DNA from: Asterella californica
Taxonomy: Eukaryota; Streptophyta; Marchantiopsida; Marchantiales; Aytoniaceae
Assembly (NCBI GenBank): GCA_036924285.1
Contig: JAYKYS010000012.1
Location: 5,022,001 to 5,086,000 of the forward strand
Reading direction: 5' to 3'
DNA: 64,000 bases
Each line of letters begins with the position of its first letter. Position 1 is the stretch's first letter. A program made the translations under genes and the position numbers. The notes beneath the pieces are model-generated. The model saw only the letters and a list, made by a program, of their open reading frames with translations, had not been told where the DNA came from and ran no database searches. This document shows, in pieces, positions 37,776 through 48,969 of the stretch.

Positions 37776-37875
37776 CGTCTTCTGAGAGTGGAAGCTGGAC
37801 TATGAGGACCTGGTAAGGACTGAGCACTTAGGCTCACAACAAGTATGTGTGGTTTAGTGTAACAGAAGCTCGAAC

Positions 37876-40120
37876 ATGTCGATGCATCCTCAAGGGTTGG
37901 TGTTACCGCAAGCAGAGTTGGCCCAAGCCAAACCTTTCATCAAGGAGTTGGGCCTCGACTTCTTCACATGGGACTGGAACCTCGCGGGCCAAGATATTCT
38001 GGAGGAGGTATGGGCAGCATTGCCTCCTCGTAACCATGTCTCTGTCAAGACAGGGGTCGCTCGAGGAAGATCATCTTCGTGGACGATGGAGTGGTGACGC
38101 CGAGCCTTTCACCAGCCAGAAGTAGAGAACCGTGGATATGAGTTGAAGAAGAAGATTCTGTTGATGATCTCAAGAAAGTGGCATATACTTGGAAGTACTA
38201 AATATCTCTTCTTGGAAAACAGACAGGAGAGGAACGAAAGGAAGGTAGAAGCTTACCGGGAGCCGAGGAAGCGTCTTCTGGGGAAGTTGTATCTTCATCT
38301 TTTCTCCAAGGGAAACGTCCAGAAGGTGAGATACCTTGGAGACCAGGACGTGGAGTTCTTGGAAGCTATCTAGAAGGACAGGTTGTCAGCTGGGACGCCT
38401 TCTTCCACACTTACATCTAGACCGAGTTGATGTACTTGGCACCCTAGCAGGAGAGCATCTCACTCAGTTCTTATGTTATCTGTACGTGTCCAAGGAGGAC
38501 GCGAAAGAAGACCAGTTGACCAAGTATGGGCCAACGGGACAGCGAGAGGTGGAGGAAGAGACCTTGGAGGAAGAGGATCGGACATTTGTCATATCTTCTC
38601 CTCCCACTCTCGTGCTTCAGGCAAGAGCAGACACTCAACAGAAGTCAATTACGGTGCGAGAAGACGACTCCAGCGACACAGAAGTCACCACATCTTCCGT
38701 GTTGTCGTCGTGGAAGATGGGACCTAAGAGTGTGCCACGGAAGAGTACATCTTTCTCGATCGTCCACTCTAGATCCGAGCCGGATTCATAGGATGACACG
38801 CCCAGCATCAAGATCGCGAGGAAGACAGCTTCTACGACTACAAGGAGTCTTCCGAAGACTCCAGAAGTCAAGACATGGGTTGATGTCCCGACTGCGACCA
38901 AAGGAAGCGCAACGAAGAGGACTGCTTATACGGTGAGAAGAGATCTTCCACCTCGGAAGACACTGAGGGTAGCATCTTCTCGAGCGTAGAAAGAGAAGAC
39001 TATGGTGGTAGAAGAGGTATCCATATCTCTGTAAGACAAGAAGACGCCTTAGATCGATTTGTGAGCATGAACTTATTTTCTGTGAGAAGACGGCTGGAAG
39101 AGTTCAGCGCCTACTTCAGTTCAGAGATTCAGCCAGCGATGGAGTTGATGGAGAAGCACGTGACGGCTCAGGAGAAGCCACTGCAGCCTGGATTTGGTCT
39201 TCGAACCTTGATGCAGCAGGAGGAGGTCCAGAAGCAGAAGCAGGAAGCTCTGGAAGCCAACCTCCGCACCACGGAGAAGATAGCCACAAAGTATAAGGCA
39301 TAAGCTTTTACTTCTGTCAAAGAGTTTATACAGGTGCAGAAGACCAACCAGAGTTGCGTATGCGACTTCAGCAGCGCGAGCAGGAAGTTCTGCTGATCAG
39401 GAGCAAGTTGATTGATCTCGCAGAAGAGAAGACAACTTGGAGTGCACTGCAGGAAGCTGTGGAAGCCCAAGCTGCAGAGGAGAAGAAACAGCGAGTAGAA
39501 GCAGAAGCCCGACCCAAGGAGTTCATGGCACAGATGAGAGAAGCGCTTTAGAAGAAGTTCAACTTCACTGCGGGAAGGAAGCTTCTGACCCTAGCTCGTG
39601 AATGGGATGACGCTTTTCGGGAGATGTTAGTGGACGGTAAGGAGAGCATGTTCCGCTACCTGGATCGGCAGATCGAGGGCCTGAAGACTCTTTACGGTCT
39701 TCTCTCGATTCTTCAGACTGCAGCTACGTCTTCTCGTGCACCGAGACCAGCGATTGAGAAGGATCTCGACAAGGAGAAGTTCGACATTGCTGTCCACTTG
39801 GTGATGACAGCGTTGGGAGCTGAGAAGAAGAGCGAAGAAGCCCCAGAAAACAAGAAGCAGAGGTGTCTTCCCAGGTGTTTAGAGTGGAGAAGGTGACTAT
39901 CGCTGTCACTATGAGGTCACCCAGCTCCCAATGTCGAGCAGATGTCACAAAAGAGCCCAGAAGCACAGGTGGATTCAGCTTCCCAAGGACCTCTTCTGGC
40001 TTCCGAAGCCATGATGGAAGCCACAGGATGCCACCTCAGTGGCACCAGAGGTACCAACAGGGCCATCCACGGTGCCAGAAGCTGAATGAAGAGATCAGGC
40101 AGGAGAAGAACCCATGAGGA
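37876..40120 (+). pseudogene. Degraded ORF with coiled-coil character after repeat S
   Basis: Successive plus-strand frames (37876-38097, 38526-38936, 39061-39303, 39354-39551, 39624-39896) have protein-like composition. The first starts MSMHPQGLVLPQAELAQAKP. The later ones are Glu/Gln/Lys-rich with heptad-like spacing (for example QQEEVQKQKQEALEANL and LQEAVEAQAAEEKKQR), indicating a coiled coil. There is no protease, reverse transcriptase or integrase. Position after S and lack of enzymes suggest the internal ORF of a large non-autonomous retrotransposon, with several frameshifts. I do not recognise a named family. Confidence 0.45.
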
Positions 40121-40341
40121 TTACACCTGACGATAGGAGTAGATAGTAGGAGTAGTTAGCAGTAAATTGTCTTGGCTATTTTTGTAGGAACCAGATTCTA
40201 CTATTTTAAGACAAACAACTCCTTTTTTATTTTTAGATGATTATCCATGTGATAGGATAAGCAACGGTAGGAGTAGGAAAGCCGTTTCCAAACTAAGAAG
40301 AAAATCGAAGCTTGGGAGGTGGTGGTCTTCTGACAGCGTCT

Positions 40342-40724
40342 CAATTTCCATGGCTGTGAGTTGTGAGTGGAAGAGATCTCTCTCTTACGACTCAAGGCAA
40401 TTGTATAAAGTAGATGTCAAGATAGGACTTCGTACACATTTCTACCCACAAGTGGGCACACACCCACATACACTACATGCACAAATTTTAGAGTATGTCT
40501 GCACCTCCGCTCTCAGCAAGGGATCGATCGTCCCAATTTCTCTGGTTGTGAGTTGCGATTGGAAGGGGTCTCTCTCTTACGACTCAAGACAATTGTATAA
40601 AGTAGATGCCAAGGTAGGATTTTGTACACATTTCTACACACATGTGGACACACAGCCACATACACTACGTGCACAAAATTTTAGAGTAGGTCTGCACCTC
40701 CGCTCTCAGCAGGGGATCGAAAGA
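40342..40724. repeat. Tandem duplication, about 192-bp period
   Basis: Two adjacent copies share GTGAGTTG.GA.TGGAAG, TCTCTCTTACGACTCAAG, TTGTATAAAGTAGATG, ACACATTTCTAC and TCTGCACCTCCGCTCTCAGCA. GCTCTCAGC recurs at 40509 and 40702. Confidence 0.8.
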
Positions 40725-42273
40725 ATGTAGACAGTAGTAGACAACATAGACAGGGAACGGCATCATCGTGCAGTCCTGCTTCTAAGCTGATGTGTCGAGG
40801 GGTAGTGACATGATGTGGATGGAGTGAAGCCAATGTAACTTCTTCTCGGGGAGATTGCTTCTGATTGCAGAAGCTTTATCTATGTCATCTGGGGAGTGAG
40901 TTTCATCGAATTCATACCCAATTGTGCATGAGAAACCTTCTTGTTGAGTGGCGGTGATTGTTAGAAGCTGTGTAGAGTCCAAGCTTGTCTCATCTCGTGG
41001 AGCACTTCGGATCCACGCACAGACTGACCCATGGAGATTGATCCCTTAAGTCAGAGTAGTCGGAGCAAAGACAAAAGAAGATAGAAGTCTTTTTTCCACT
41101 GCAGAAGATGACATCCTCAATTGGAAGACAATGTAACTGTAAACAGATCTGTAGTCTTCTTACTCAATTTACTACAAGCAAGGATGGCTTGTTAGTCAGG
41201 ATTTGGACTAGAAGCCTATCAGAATCTTAATTTCTCTCTTTTCTCTTGTTTCCTCTTGTTTGGATTTTCTCTTCTTCCCATTCTTTCTTCTCATCTTCCT
41301 ACCTGCTTCTATTGGATTTCCGAAACTTCTATTGAGTATCAGTGAATGTGAATGTCGTTGTAGTGCTGTCGGAAGATCATTTCTGCATGTAGAAGCTTGG
41401 GAAGGCTACATGGGGCATACACCTTGTGATTAATCTAACCCCGTTGGAAATTGTAAGAGCAATGTGTGATAGGGAGTAGTAATTTGACATCTATGAAGCA
41501 GGGACAGTCTTCTGGAGGTGTCAGAAGCCGAGTTGAATCTCCAAAAGCTGAGAATTGCTTCTGGAAGATCATCGTGGGAGACTGGAAGCCGTGACCTGAA
41601 AGCAGAAATTGTCTTCTCGGACTTCTTAGTGGGTGATTGTGTGATATTTTAGGTAGTAATTGTATGTTAAGGTCCAGAGCACCTTCTGAAGAGTATGAAA
41701 ATCATGTTGTTTTGCGAGAAGACAAGATTTCTAGACAAATCTTGAGTGTTTGTGAGTTTGGACAGATCTTAGAACTTAGAGCAGTGATACTAGTGTAAAT
41801 CTTCTTGGGGAACGAAATCTTTTATGCTACAATGGACTAAAGGAGAAATCTTGAGACATTACACTACTTGGCACTATAGCTCGAATTCTAATCCTAAAAA
41901 ACCCTCAAACTTTCAAACCTTGAACCAAAATACTTCAGATCTTACCAAAATACTTCAGATCAGATACTCAATCTTAACATAAGATAATCATCCTCGTCGA
42001 ACGATAGAGATAACAATGACGTGAGAATATTAAAGAATAAATACAAAGTCAAGATTATGACATTGAATTGATCTATGATGAAAAGTATGACAAACGAAAA
42101 TGAAGAAGCCATCACTTGATTGTGTATTCTTCATCAAAGTTCTTCGTGACCCATGCACGATGAATGATCTTCCGCCGACAATGACATAAAATATCAACCC
42201 AGACGTTGAAAGGGACGTTGGTTGGAAAGTTTAGGTTCATTCACCCGTCAAAATAAGATGTACATGTCAGATT

Positions 42274-42650
42274 TCAATTCTCTCTGTATATGACGATCGG
42301 CAAGATCACAAAAATAGACAAGTCCATCATCTTTTTCATAAAGTCTTCACCAAAGTAGAAGACGAACCACTGTCGAAAGTAATCGCGATGGATGTAGTGA
42401 AGCTTGATATGAAACGGATTCAGAAATAGAAGATCTGAAACTCGGATCAATCCTCCCTCCATGAGTACAACTCTCGTAGCTCCTCACCCTCCATGTAAAA
42501 CATTAAGAAACACTCACAAAACACTACGCAAGAAGAATACTCCATGAATCCTCGACCTTCTATCTTATACCCAAATTTGACGACAAGAGCCACTAACGCG
42601 CATGTCCACGGATCATTGAGTTGACACGTCTCATTATCGTGCGATATCAC
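42274..42650 (-). other. Unrecognised minus-strand open frames near the right end of E
   Basis: Two overlapping frames (42650-42447 and 42462-42274) read DPWTCALVALVVKFGYKIEGRG and then LFLNPFHIKLHYIHRDYFRQW and FYFGEDFMKK, possibly one gene with a frameshift around 42450. The aromatic-rich composition looks protein-like, but I recognise no domain. It might be a relic gene of insertion E. Confidence 0.3.
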
Positions 42651-42783
42651 ATCTTTGATAATCGTGGATGTGACATCTAATACGCTCTCAAATGAATCAC
42701 ATGAGAAGGTTCATGAAACTTAGAAAAAAACACGATACAAGTCTTACACTAAATTCACATGTGAGCCGTATCACAACATGACA

Positions 42784-45009
42784 ACATAGCACCAAACATG
42801 ATTCAGTTCGATAGGTCATTGCCTTCTCTCGTACATCTCTTGTGACATGATGTTGATCTCGGATCCGTGATCAACGAAAGCAGCAACCGATTCAGACAAA
42901 CTTCCAAGACGTACTCGTATAGCAGTCGAAGCACGAGTCCAATGCCTCTTTCTGAAATCGGTATCAGTAGCTGGACTCTCCTCGCCAGCTTCTTCATCAT
43001 CAAAGTGTTGGTATCAACAACCAACACTTTTTGCTGATATCTCTTATCATCAATCTCCTGAAAATGCACCTTCTCAAGTTTTGCATCATTCGCAAAAGCT
43101 CCAATCACATCTATCATCTGACTCTCTACTTGCTCGTACGTCACCTGTCTCTCTCATTTGATGATGTCGATGATCAGCTCATGAAACTCTTTCTTCGCAA
43201 TACTAAGAACCTCCCGAAGAGAAAACTCAACTCGTGCATCTAGTATCCTCTGCTCTAGAATGCTCTTAAGATCAGTAGAAGTTTCAATATCTGCAGCCAA
43301 CTTGTAAGCTGGTCCTTTTCCTTTCTCTTGGACAGTAAACCCTCTATCAGCAGTCGTTGGCTCCTGCTGAGACCTTTGTACGTCCTCCATCAGACCTGGT
43401 GTAAGTGAGGGAGCTTGAGAAATAGAGGTGACGTCCTTTGGAGGAGCTGTTCGTCTCTTCATCCATCTCTAGTCTCCTCTGGAACTCTAGTATCGAGCTT
43501 AGAGGCATCTTGCCACCTCTTTTCTTCTACCTGTGAACGTGTCTATCCGTGTCCAAGAATGCTTTGATAGATGTAGTGTCTATGAGATCTCCCCACCTTG
43601 TGGCCCTACGGGATAGTCTCGTCTCCTCTCTTCAACACCTCATAAAGAACTTCAGCATTACTCTTCTCAACAAACCTACCTAACAACGTAGGACTAGCAA
43701 AAACTTCAAAATGTCTAGCATGTACATCATGATTCATCGACGGTATCATCAACGTAGTTACTGTTGCAGCCGTAGCAATTTGAGACAAATTCTTCATGTC
43801 TCCTCGTCCAAACTGCGTGCTCAATGACTCTCTAGTAGAAGCAAAGTGCAATCTACCGTTCTGGTAGCGAACCACATCATCTCGTAGAGCGACCGTAAGC
43901 TCTTGATAGTCTCCTCAAAGATGATCTAGACTAGATACATACACGAACAAGAGCACCTCCTGGACATGCAACAGCATGCATTGGTGGCTGCTCTCTTTGC
44001 AAACCAGTCAGCTCTACTTTCAACTCTCGCATCTGCCGGATCATATCTTCAATTTGGTTCTGTTGACCTTGATTCTCTATAGATCTCTAAACTTGTACTC
44101 TTTGTGCAGGAACCAGTATAATTGACACTGGAGGGACTACTACAGGAACAACAAGTCTGGAAGTAGGAGTCGGAAGCTGTTGTACTTGAGGAGCAACGTG
44201 AGGTTGAGAAATCACTTCTGCAAGCGGACGTTTCTCTACAGCCACTCTTCCTCGTCCTTGTCTCGTTAGAACAGTCACGGTATCCTCAACTCTCCTCCAA
44301 TCAATAATAACATTTTCTTCAGTCGATCGATATACTAACATGAAGCATAACTGATCTGCAATGGCATCATCGGTAGCTTGCAAGAAAAGCTATGTCCTTC
44401 TAGCATCCAAGGTTATACGTTCAAGCATCAGAAGCTGTCGATATCTCTCATCGAATTCTCTCAACTACTCGTTCAGTCTCATCATACGACCAGGTTGTTG
44501 CTCAATCCAATTCAAAAACATTCTCCTAGTAACCTTCTCAGAATCCTCTTCAAGAAATTTCTCTCGGAGAGCTCGCTCAAAACTCAGTCAAACACTCAGA
44601 TTTCTTCTCTGTACATCTCTAACTTGATCTCGCAACTCAAGAATCATAGCCAACTCAAAACTGCTGATCATCTCCGCATCAATCACCCTCACAAGCTCCA
44701 TCTCTCTTCTGTACTCACGTAGATATTTGGAAATATCTCTATCTTCAATTCTTCCACATCTATTCACAATCGCTTACAAAGCCTTCGTAGATTTTATCTC
44801 ATCTCTCCGACGATCGGATGTTATTGAACTAAGACAGCAAGCATCTTCAAAATCTCAATAGTATCAAGACCTGATGTTGCAGTCACTGCATACGTAGGTG
44901 CAGCACAAGATGCGATAGTAGACGTTGATGCAACAGCCGTAGAGGTAGTAATAGCGCTTCCGCTCTTACGATTCATCTCTTCTTCGTGTGAAAATCTCAA
45001 CCTCCACAA
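42784..45009 (-). pseudogene. Element B/C: gag and N-terminal half of protease
   Basis: Minus strand from the ATG at 44976 (MNRKSGSAITTSTAV) through broken frames to the protease active site, VDHGSEINIMS near 42870. Frames 43875-43606, 43462-43154 and 43144-42803 align with the A gag. Near 43935-43960 a zinc-knuckle remnant is visible (SLDHL, with Arg now a stop and the last Cys now Tyr). As in element A, the protease triad reads D-H-G. Confidence 0.78.
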
Positions 45010-45075
45010 TCAATCATCCCAAGACGACTCTCAGTGGAAGCACCAGATTTATGTCGAGGAGAGTCTTTCTCAAGA

Positions 45076-45640
45076 AAGGCGAGCCTTGTAACTGTGATTA
45101 ATTGCATGGTAGAGATTGAATGAGAAGACAAGGGTCAACCATCTTGCCTACAATAGCCAAAGTTTTCCACAGATATCAATTTCTGTCTGTGGAAGACTCA
45201 ATAAGATGGATTCTCATTCACCAAAAGATAGATTCATCTCCAAATAGAACAATAGATGAAATTTGAACTCCTAGTACTTTATTTCTCTTCCTGTGACAGC
45301 TAGACTAAGTCTTCTACATATACTAATTTTTGTCTAACAGTCCATTCCTACTCAATAAGACAATCTTTTGTTCATCAGAAGATAAATTCACATCCAAACA
45401 AAACAGTAGATGAAATTCAAACTCCCAAACCTTATTTCTCTTCTTGCGGCAACTTCACACTTGAAATCTTCAAAAATCCGCTCAATCCTTATCTTCTTCT
45501 CATATGTGTTGACGGCTCTCTAGGATAAAAATACAATATCTCTCATCGCACGATGCCGATATTTTTCTTCCTTAACACCCTAGCTAAGCTAAGTTCTTTA
45601 TAAGCAGACTTGTGTATCAAACAAGCAGATCCCTTATGAA
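45076..45640 (-). mobile_element. Element B/C 5' LTR-like segment with internal duplication
   Basis: Contains two copies of TCCAAA(T/C)A.AACA.TAGATGAAATT at about 45237 and 45395, about 160 bp apart, then the block shared with 29640-29880. It lies just upstream (minus-strand sense) of the gag start, as expected for a 5' LTR. Confidence 0.55.
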
Positions 45641-45695
45641 GCCACCCCACATGGCTTACGGACCTCCCATAGCTTACAGACCTCTCATAGTCGTA

Positions 45696-46560
45696 ACATT
45701 TCACACCCAGATGGCTACTTCGACCTAAAACATAAAACTTTGGCTTGATAACTTTCATTCATTCTTACAGGATTTGTAGTCTACAACATGTTGAACAACC
45801 CTCCAAAATTTGACTTGCTGGTTGTACACAGTTCTCTAGATCTCGAGCTTGGAAGTTGTCAGTTTAGATAGAGAGCTTTTTAGACCCCCTCTGCTTCAGT
45901 GAATCCTGAATCATTCACTCACTCAAATGACATGAAACTTATTTGACAATCATAGTCCTGCTGAAATTGAACGCAACCATGAAGGTTTGAAGCGATTATC
46001 TCTATTCTGCTGCAATTGACACCAAAAACCTCAATATCAATTTGTGATACAATTTCCGCTCAATCTGAACTTCAAATTGGCATAAGTCTCTCTTTATTGC
46101 TCCAAATCGATCAAAATTTGCACTGATAGTGACTGGCACAACGAGCTCACCCTATGCTCTCAGATCTTCAAATGCTTTTATCCAAAGCTCCAACTGCCCT
46201 TAAGATTTCTGCTTCGAAGTTTAAGGTTTCTCAAAGGACAAAATGGACCAATGGGAGATCATAGCTTCACTTCTCAATCCTTTTGTGCCCCCAATCCATG
46301 TGGCAACTTAATTTCACACATATGCTACATGTCAAACCTCTAAAGTGCCAACGTAAACCTAAACTATCTGCGAAGACATGTAAAATGACATGTAACTCTA
46401 AAAGATAACTTAAACAGCTAAAAAGCATGCATGGGCGACATGTAGGCACACCCATGAGCTTAAACTCTATCCACATGGTAAAAGAAACTAGAAGTAGCAT
46501 CTAGCTAACTTCTAGAACTACTAAGCTCAAGTGTTGGAGTAGAAGTGTAGCACGTAGCCG
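45696..46560 (-). mobile_element. Element D 3' LTR (truncated)
   Basis: Homologous to 58150-59475 in the same orientation, extending through AGCTAACTT.TAGAACTA and GAGTAGAAGTGT to GTAGCCGCC at about 46554. The pol C-terminal frame stops at 46501, so the coding sequence overlaps the start of the LTR by about 55 bp. The other end is cut at 45696, next to the B/C LTR. Confidence 0.7.
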
Positions 46561-48132
46561 CCATTGTAGTGTCATTGAGTCTTTCGCTTCATCCTCAATA
46601 AACTCTACAATGTTCTGGTCCTCCCCTCTCTTTCCGAAGAGCTTGATCCTCTTCCTTGCAACTGATATCTTGAGCACTACACCATCTAATTCTATCAAGA
46701 AGTATGTAGCATTATCATGAACTTCTAACACCACATAAGGTCCAAACAATCTCTTGGAAAACTTTTTGAAAGTGCTATGCTGATTATCAAGACTACTATC
46801 ATAGACTAGCACCCAGTCACCTTCGTTAACTGGTTTGGATCTTAATCTATGAGTCCTATCAAATCTGCATTTATTTCTCTCTCTAGCAGTCTTTAATCTT
46901 TCCACAGCTTGGCAACATCCTCAGGTCTTCATCCTACTGCTGGATCCTTAACGCAAGAAGATCATCCATACTTGTACCATCTTCCCATGACAAAACATTG
47001 CAAGTAGACACAACCTCCTCGATCGGGCATCACAAGTTTTTGTCCTAGTATCAACTCTGCTGGCATGTAACCTATAATAGTACTATGAGTTGTATGATCT
47101 GTCCATAAAGCAAATGGTGGTAATCTAGGTCATTCACGGATCTTATCCTTGCAAACTTTTACCAAAGCTTTGATGATTGGCGGATGACCACATTTGTTCT
47201 TGTCATTCTCTTCAAAAGCAGTGATTGACGCCAACTTGATTCTCAATCGCTTGAAGAACTCAAGAGCTTCTTGTGAATCCAGCTTACCCTTATATGTAGT
47301 GATCTTTCTCACACACCCATATCTACAAATAACATCTTCAAGTAGAAAGCGACAAACACTAGCAGTGGTCTTTGTCCTCAAGGCACGGCCTTCAACTTGA
47401 TTAGATAGATCTTCTCTAGCCAAGACTCGATATCTCATTTATCCAAGCCCAAATGGCATAGTTACAAGATCAACTATCCATTTGTAATGAATGACTAAAG
47501 GATAGGTAGGATGTAACTCATCACGATGACGTATATTGAAATACATCTGACAATGTGTACAAGATGGAACAAACTGTACTACATCCTTATACATATCCTT
47601 CCACCAATACTTCTCTTTCATCTTGACAAATGTAGCTCAAACTCCTCTACGATCAGCCCAAAGACTCTCATGGAACTCTTTGACCAGCTTCTGCTGCAAT
47701 TCTAGGTCACATACCACACGTTGTGGTATACCTCCTTGTAGCTTAGGGTGCTTCCATAGATGTCTTTCATGTAAGTAACCATAAGCTATTCTACGTATCC
47801 TCTTGAAATCTGCATCAGACCAGCTTTCTTGTCTTTCCAAAGAACTCAAGTAGCGTCCAAGATCCAACCACTCTCCATCATACATCATTTTCTCAAATAA
47901 CTCCAATGGAAATGCAAAACAGCTTATATCCTTTCTAGCAAGAGCACTAGAATAGAACTCTGTTCCCATATCCTCTTGGTCATCATCATTTCCTTCTCAT
48001 TGTAATACATAACCCTTGATAACATATCTATCACAAGATTGTCTTTCTCTTAAATATGTCTAAACTTTGGATTCAAGGACTTAATATATGCTATCCACCT
48101 GAACATAGCAATATCTGGAGTTGTACAACTAG
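46501..48132 (-). pseudogene. Element D: RNase H end and integrase
   Basis: From 48132 downward: RNase H end (IAMFRWIAYIKSLNPKFRHI), His-Cys zinc-finger region (FHESLWADRRG and PSCTHCQMY), core (LAREDLSNQVEGRALRTKT, RYGCVRKIT), and a C-terminal 134-codon frame with DWVLVYDSSLDNQHSTF and GPYVVLEVHDNATYFL (GPY/F). There is no chromodomain. Breaks include AYK in place of the expected acidic Asp region near DSQEALEFF. It is interrupted upstream by insertion F at 48133-48137. Confidence 0.8.
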
Positions 48133-48137
48133 TGATC

Positions 48138-48969
48138 TTTCGCGCACCTACCGCCTTGTTGCGCCAGCGGAAGCTCTAGCTCAGTAGGTCGCAAACTTTA
48201 CACCACTAACCTGCAAACACAATCACAAGTTAGCGTCCATGCACCACTTACCTTAGTTCTGGTTGGTCCGGATCGGAGCCGGACCGTCTCCCTAACCATC
48301 AAGCTCAGCAATCCTAAGTCTCGACTTAGATCCGCCTAAGTCGGTCCCAAACATGAGCAAGTCACAAGATGACTTGGGACGGACTTCCCATAAAGTCCAG
48401 GGTCCTAAACGGTGCCTCCAGCACACCTAGCGGCCCAACCGCCCGTGATGTCCGTCTGGGTCTAGGCTCCCGAACGGTGGTCTAACCCGCCGACTCGTTC
48501 TCTAGTCTTGCCCCAGCCCTTACATCGTTCCTAAGTCTAGACGTCCAAGTCTAGATCAGAACGTGCCTTGGAACTGGCCCAGCCATCACCTCATGCCCCC
48601 AGAGTCCGCCCGCCGAACCATGGGGTCGGGTGACTCGTCCTGGCCCACCCAGGCATCGAGCCCCTCTCATATATACTTCTAGGGATCGGCGACCCCGCCC
48701 TCCTCTTTGGTCCCTGAAAATTATACCACAACCCGATTGTGGTTCGGTCATAACTTCCAGCTCGGAGGTCAGATCGAGGAGTGTTATATATCACTAGAAA
48801 GCTCTCGACGAGACCTTTCCCATGATACCTCACTCACCTCGAGATCTTACGTGGAGCTCCGTCCACGACCTAAAACATCCCTGGAGCTCCAACACTTAGC
48901 AGTTTTTCCGAAACCTGTGGTCCAGACCCAGGGTCGAACCCTGTGGTTCGTCTGCGTCTCGGACCCACG
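48138..48969 (-). repeat. Inverted 832-bp LTR copy at the left end of F
   Basis: Reverse complement of 51128-51959. I counted about 25 mismatches over 832 bases (about 97% identity), many of them transitions. Left terminus is TTTCGCGCACC. It lacks the first 280 bp of the LTR and joins the integrase gene directly at 48969/48970. Confidence 0.92.

Larger units (their letters stand above)
34513..42783. mobile_element. Insertion E (8271 bp) inside the protease of B/C
   Basis: Starts TGTCAT at 34513 and ends ATGACA at 42783, flanked by ACAT on both sides (34509-34512 and 42784-42787). Protease homology is continuous across the site. Inside are a full repeat S (35921-37775), a degraded coiled-coil ORF region (37876-40120), a tandem duplication (40342-40724) and an unrecognised minus-strand frame (42650-42274). 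I found no long direct terminal repeats, so it may be an LTR element with diverged or lost LTRs, a composite, or a DNA transposon with short inverted ends. Confidence 0.7.
29640..45640 (-). mobile_element. Gypsy element B/C, split by insertion E and carrying an internal inversion
   Basis: Minus-strand order is: LTR-like region (45076-45640), gag from an ATG at 44976, protease (interrupted at 42784/34512), reverse transcriptase and RNase H (33660-32100), integrase (31870-31241), integrase C-terminus in reversed orientation (30445-30893), and LTR-like region (29640-29880). Protease sequence stops at 34512 and resumes at 42784 with a shared ACAT, so the two halves are one insertion. Without E, the element would be about 8 kb, similar to element D. 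All frames are decayed. Confidence 0.75.

Noticed and set aside
38336..38936. Overlapping 151- and 136-codon frames as separate genes
   Set aside because: They are two frames of the same decayed coiled-coil ORF region of insertion E; they lack start context and homology.
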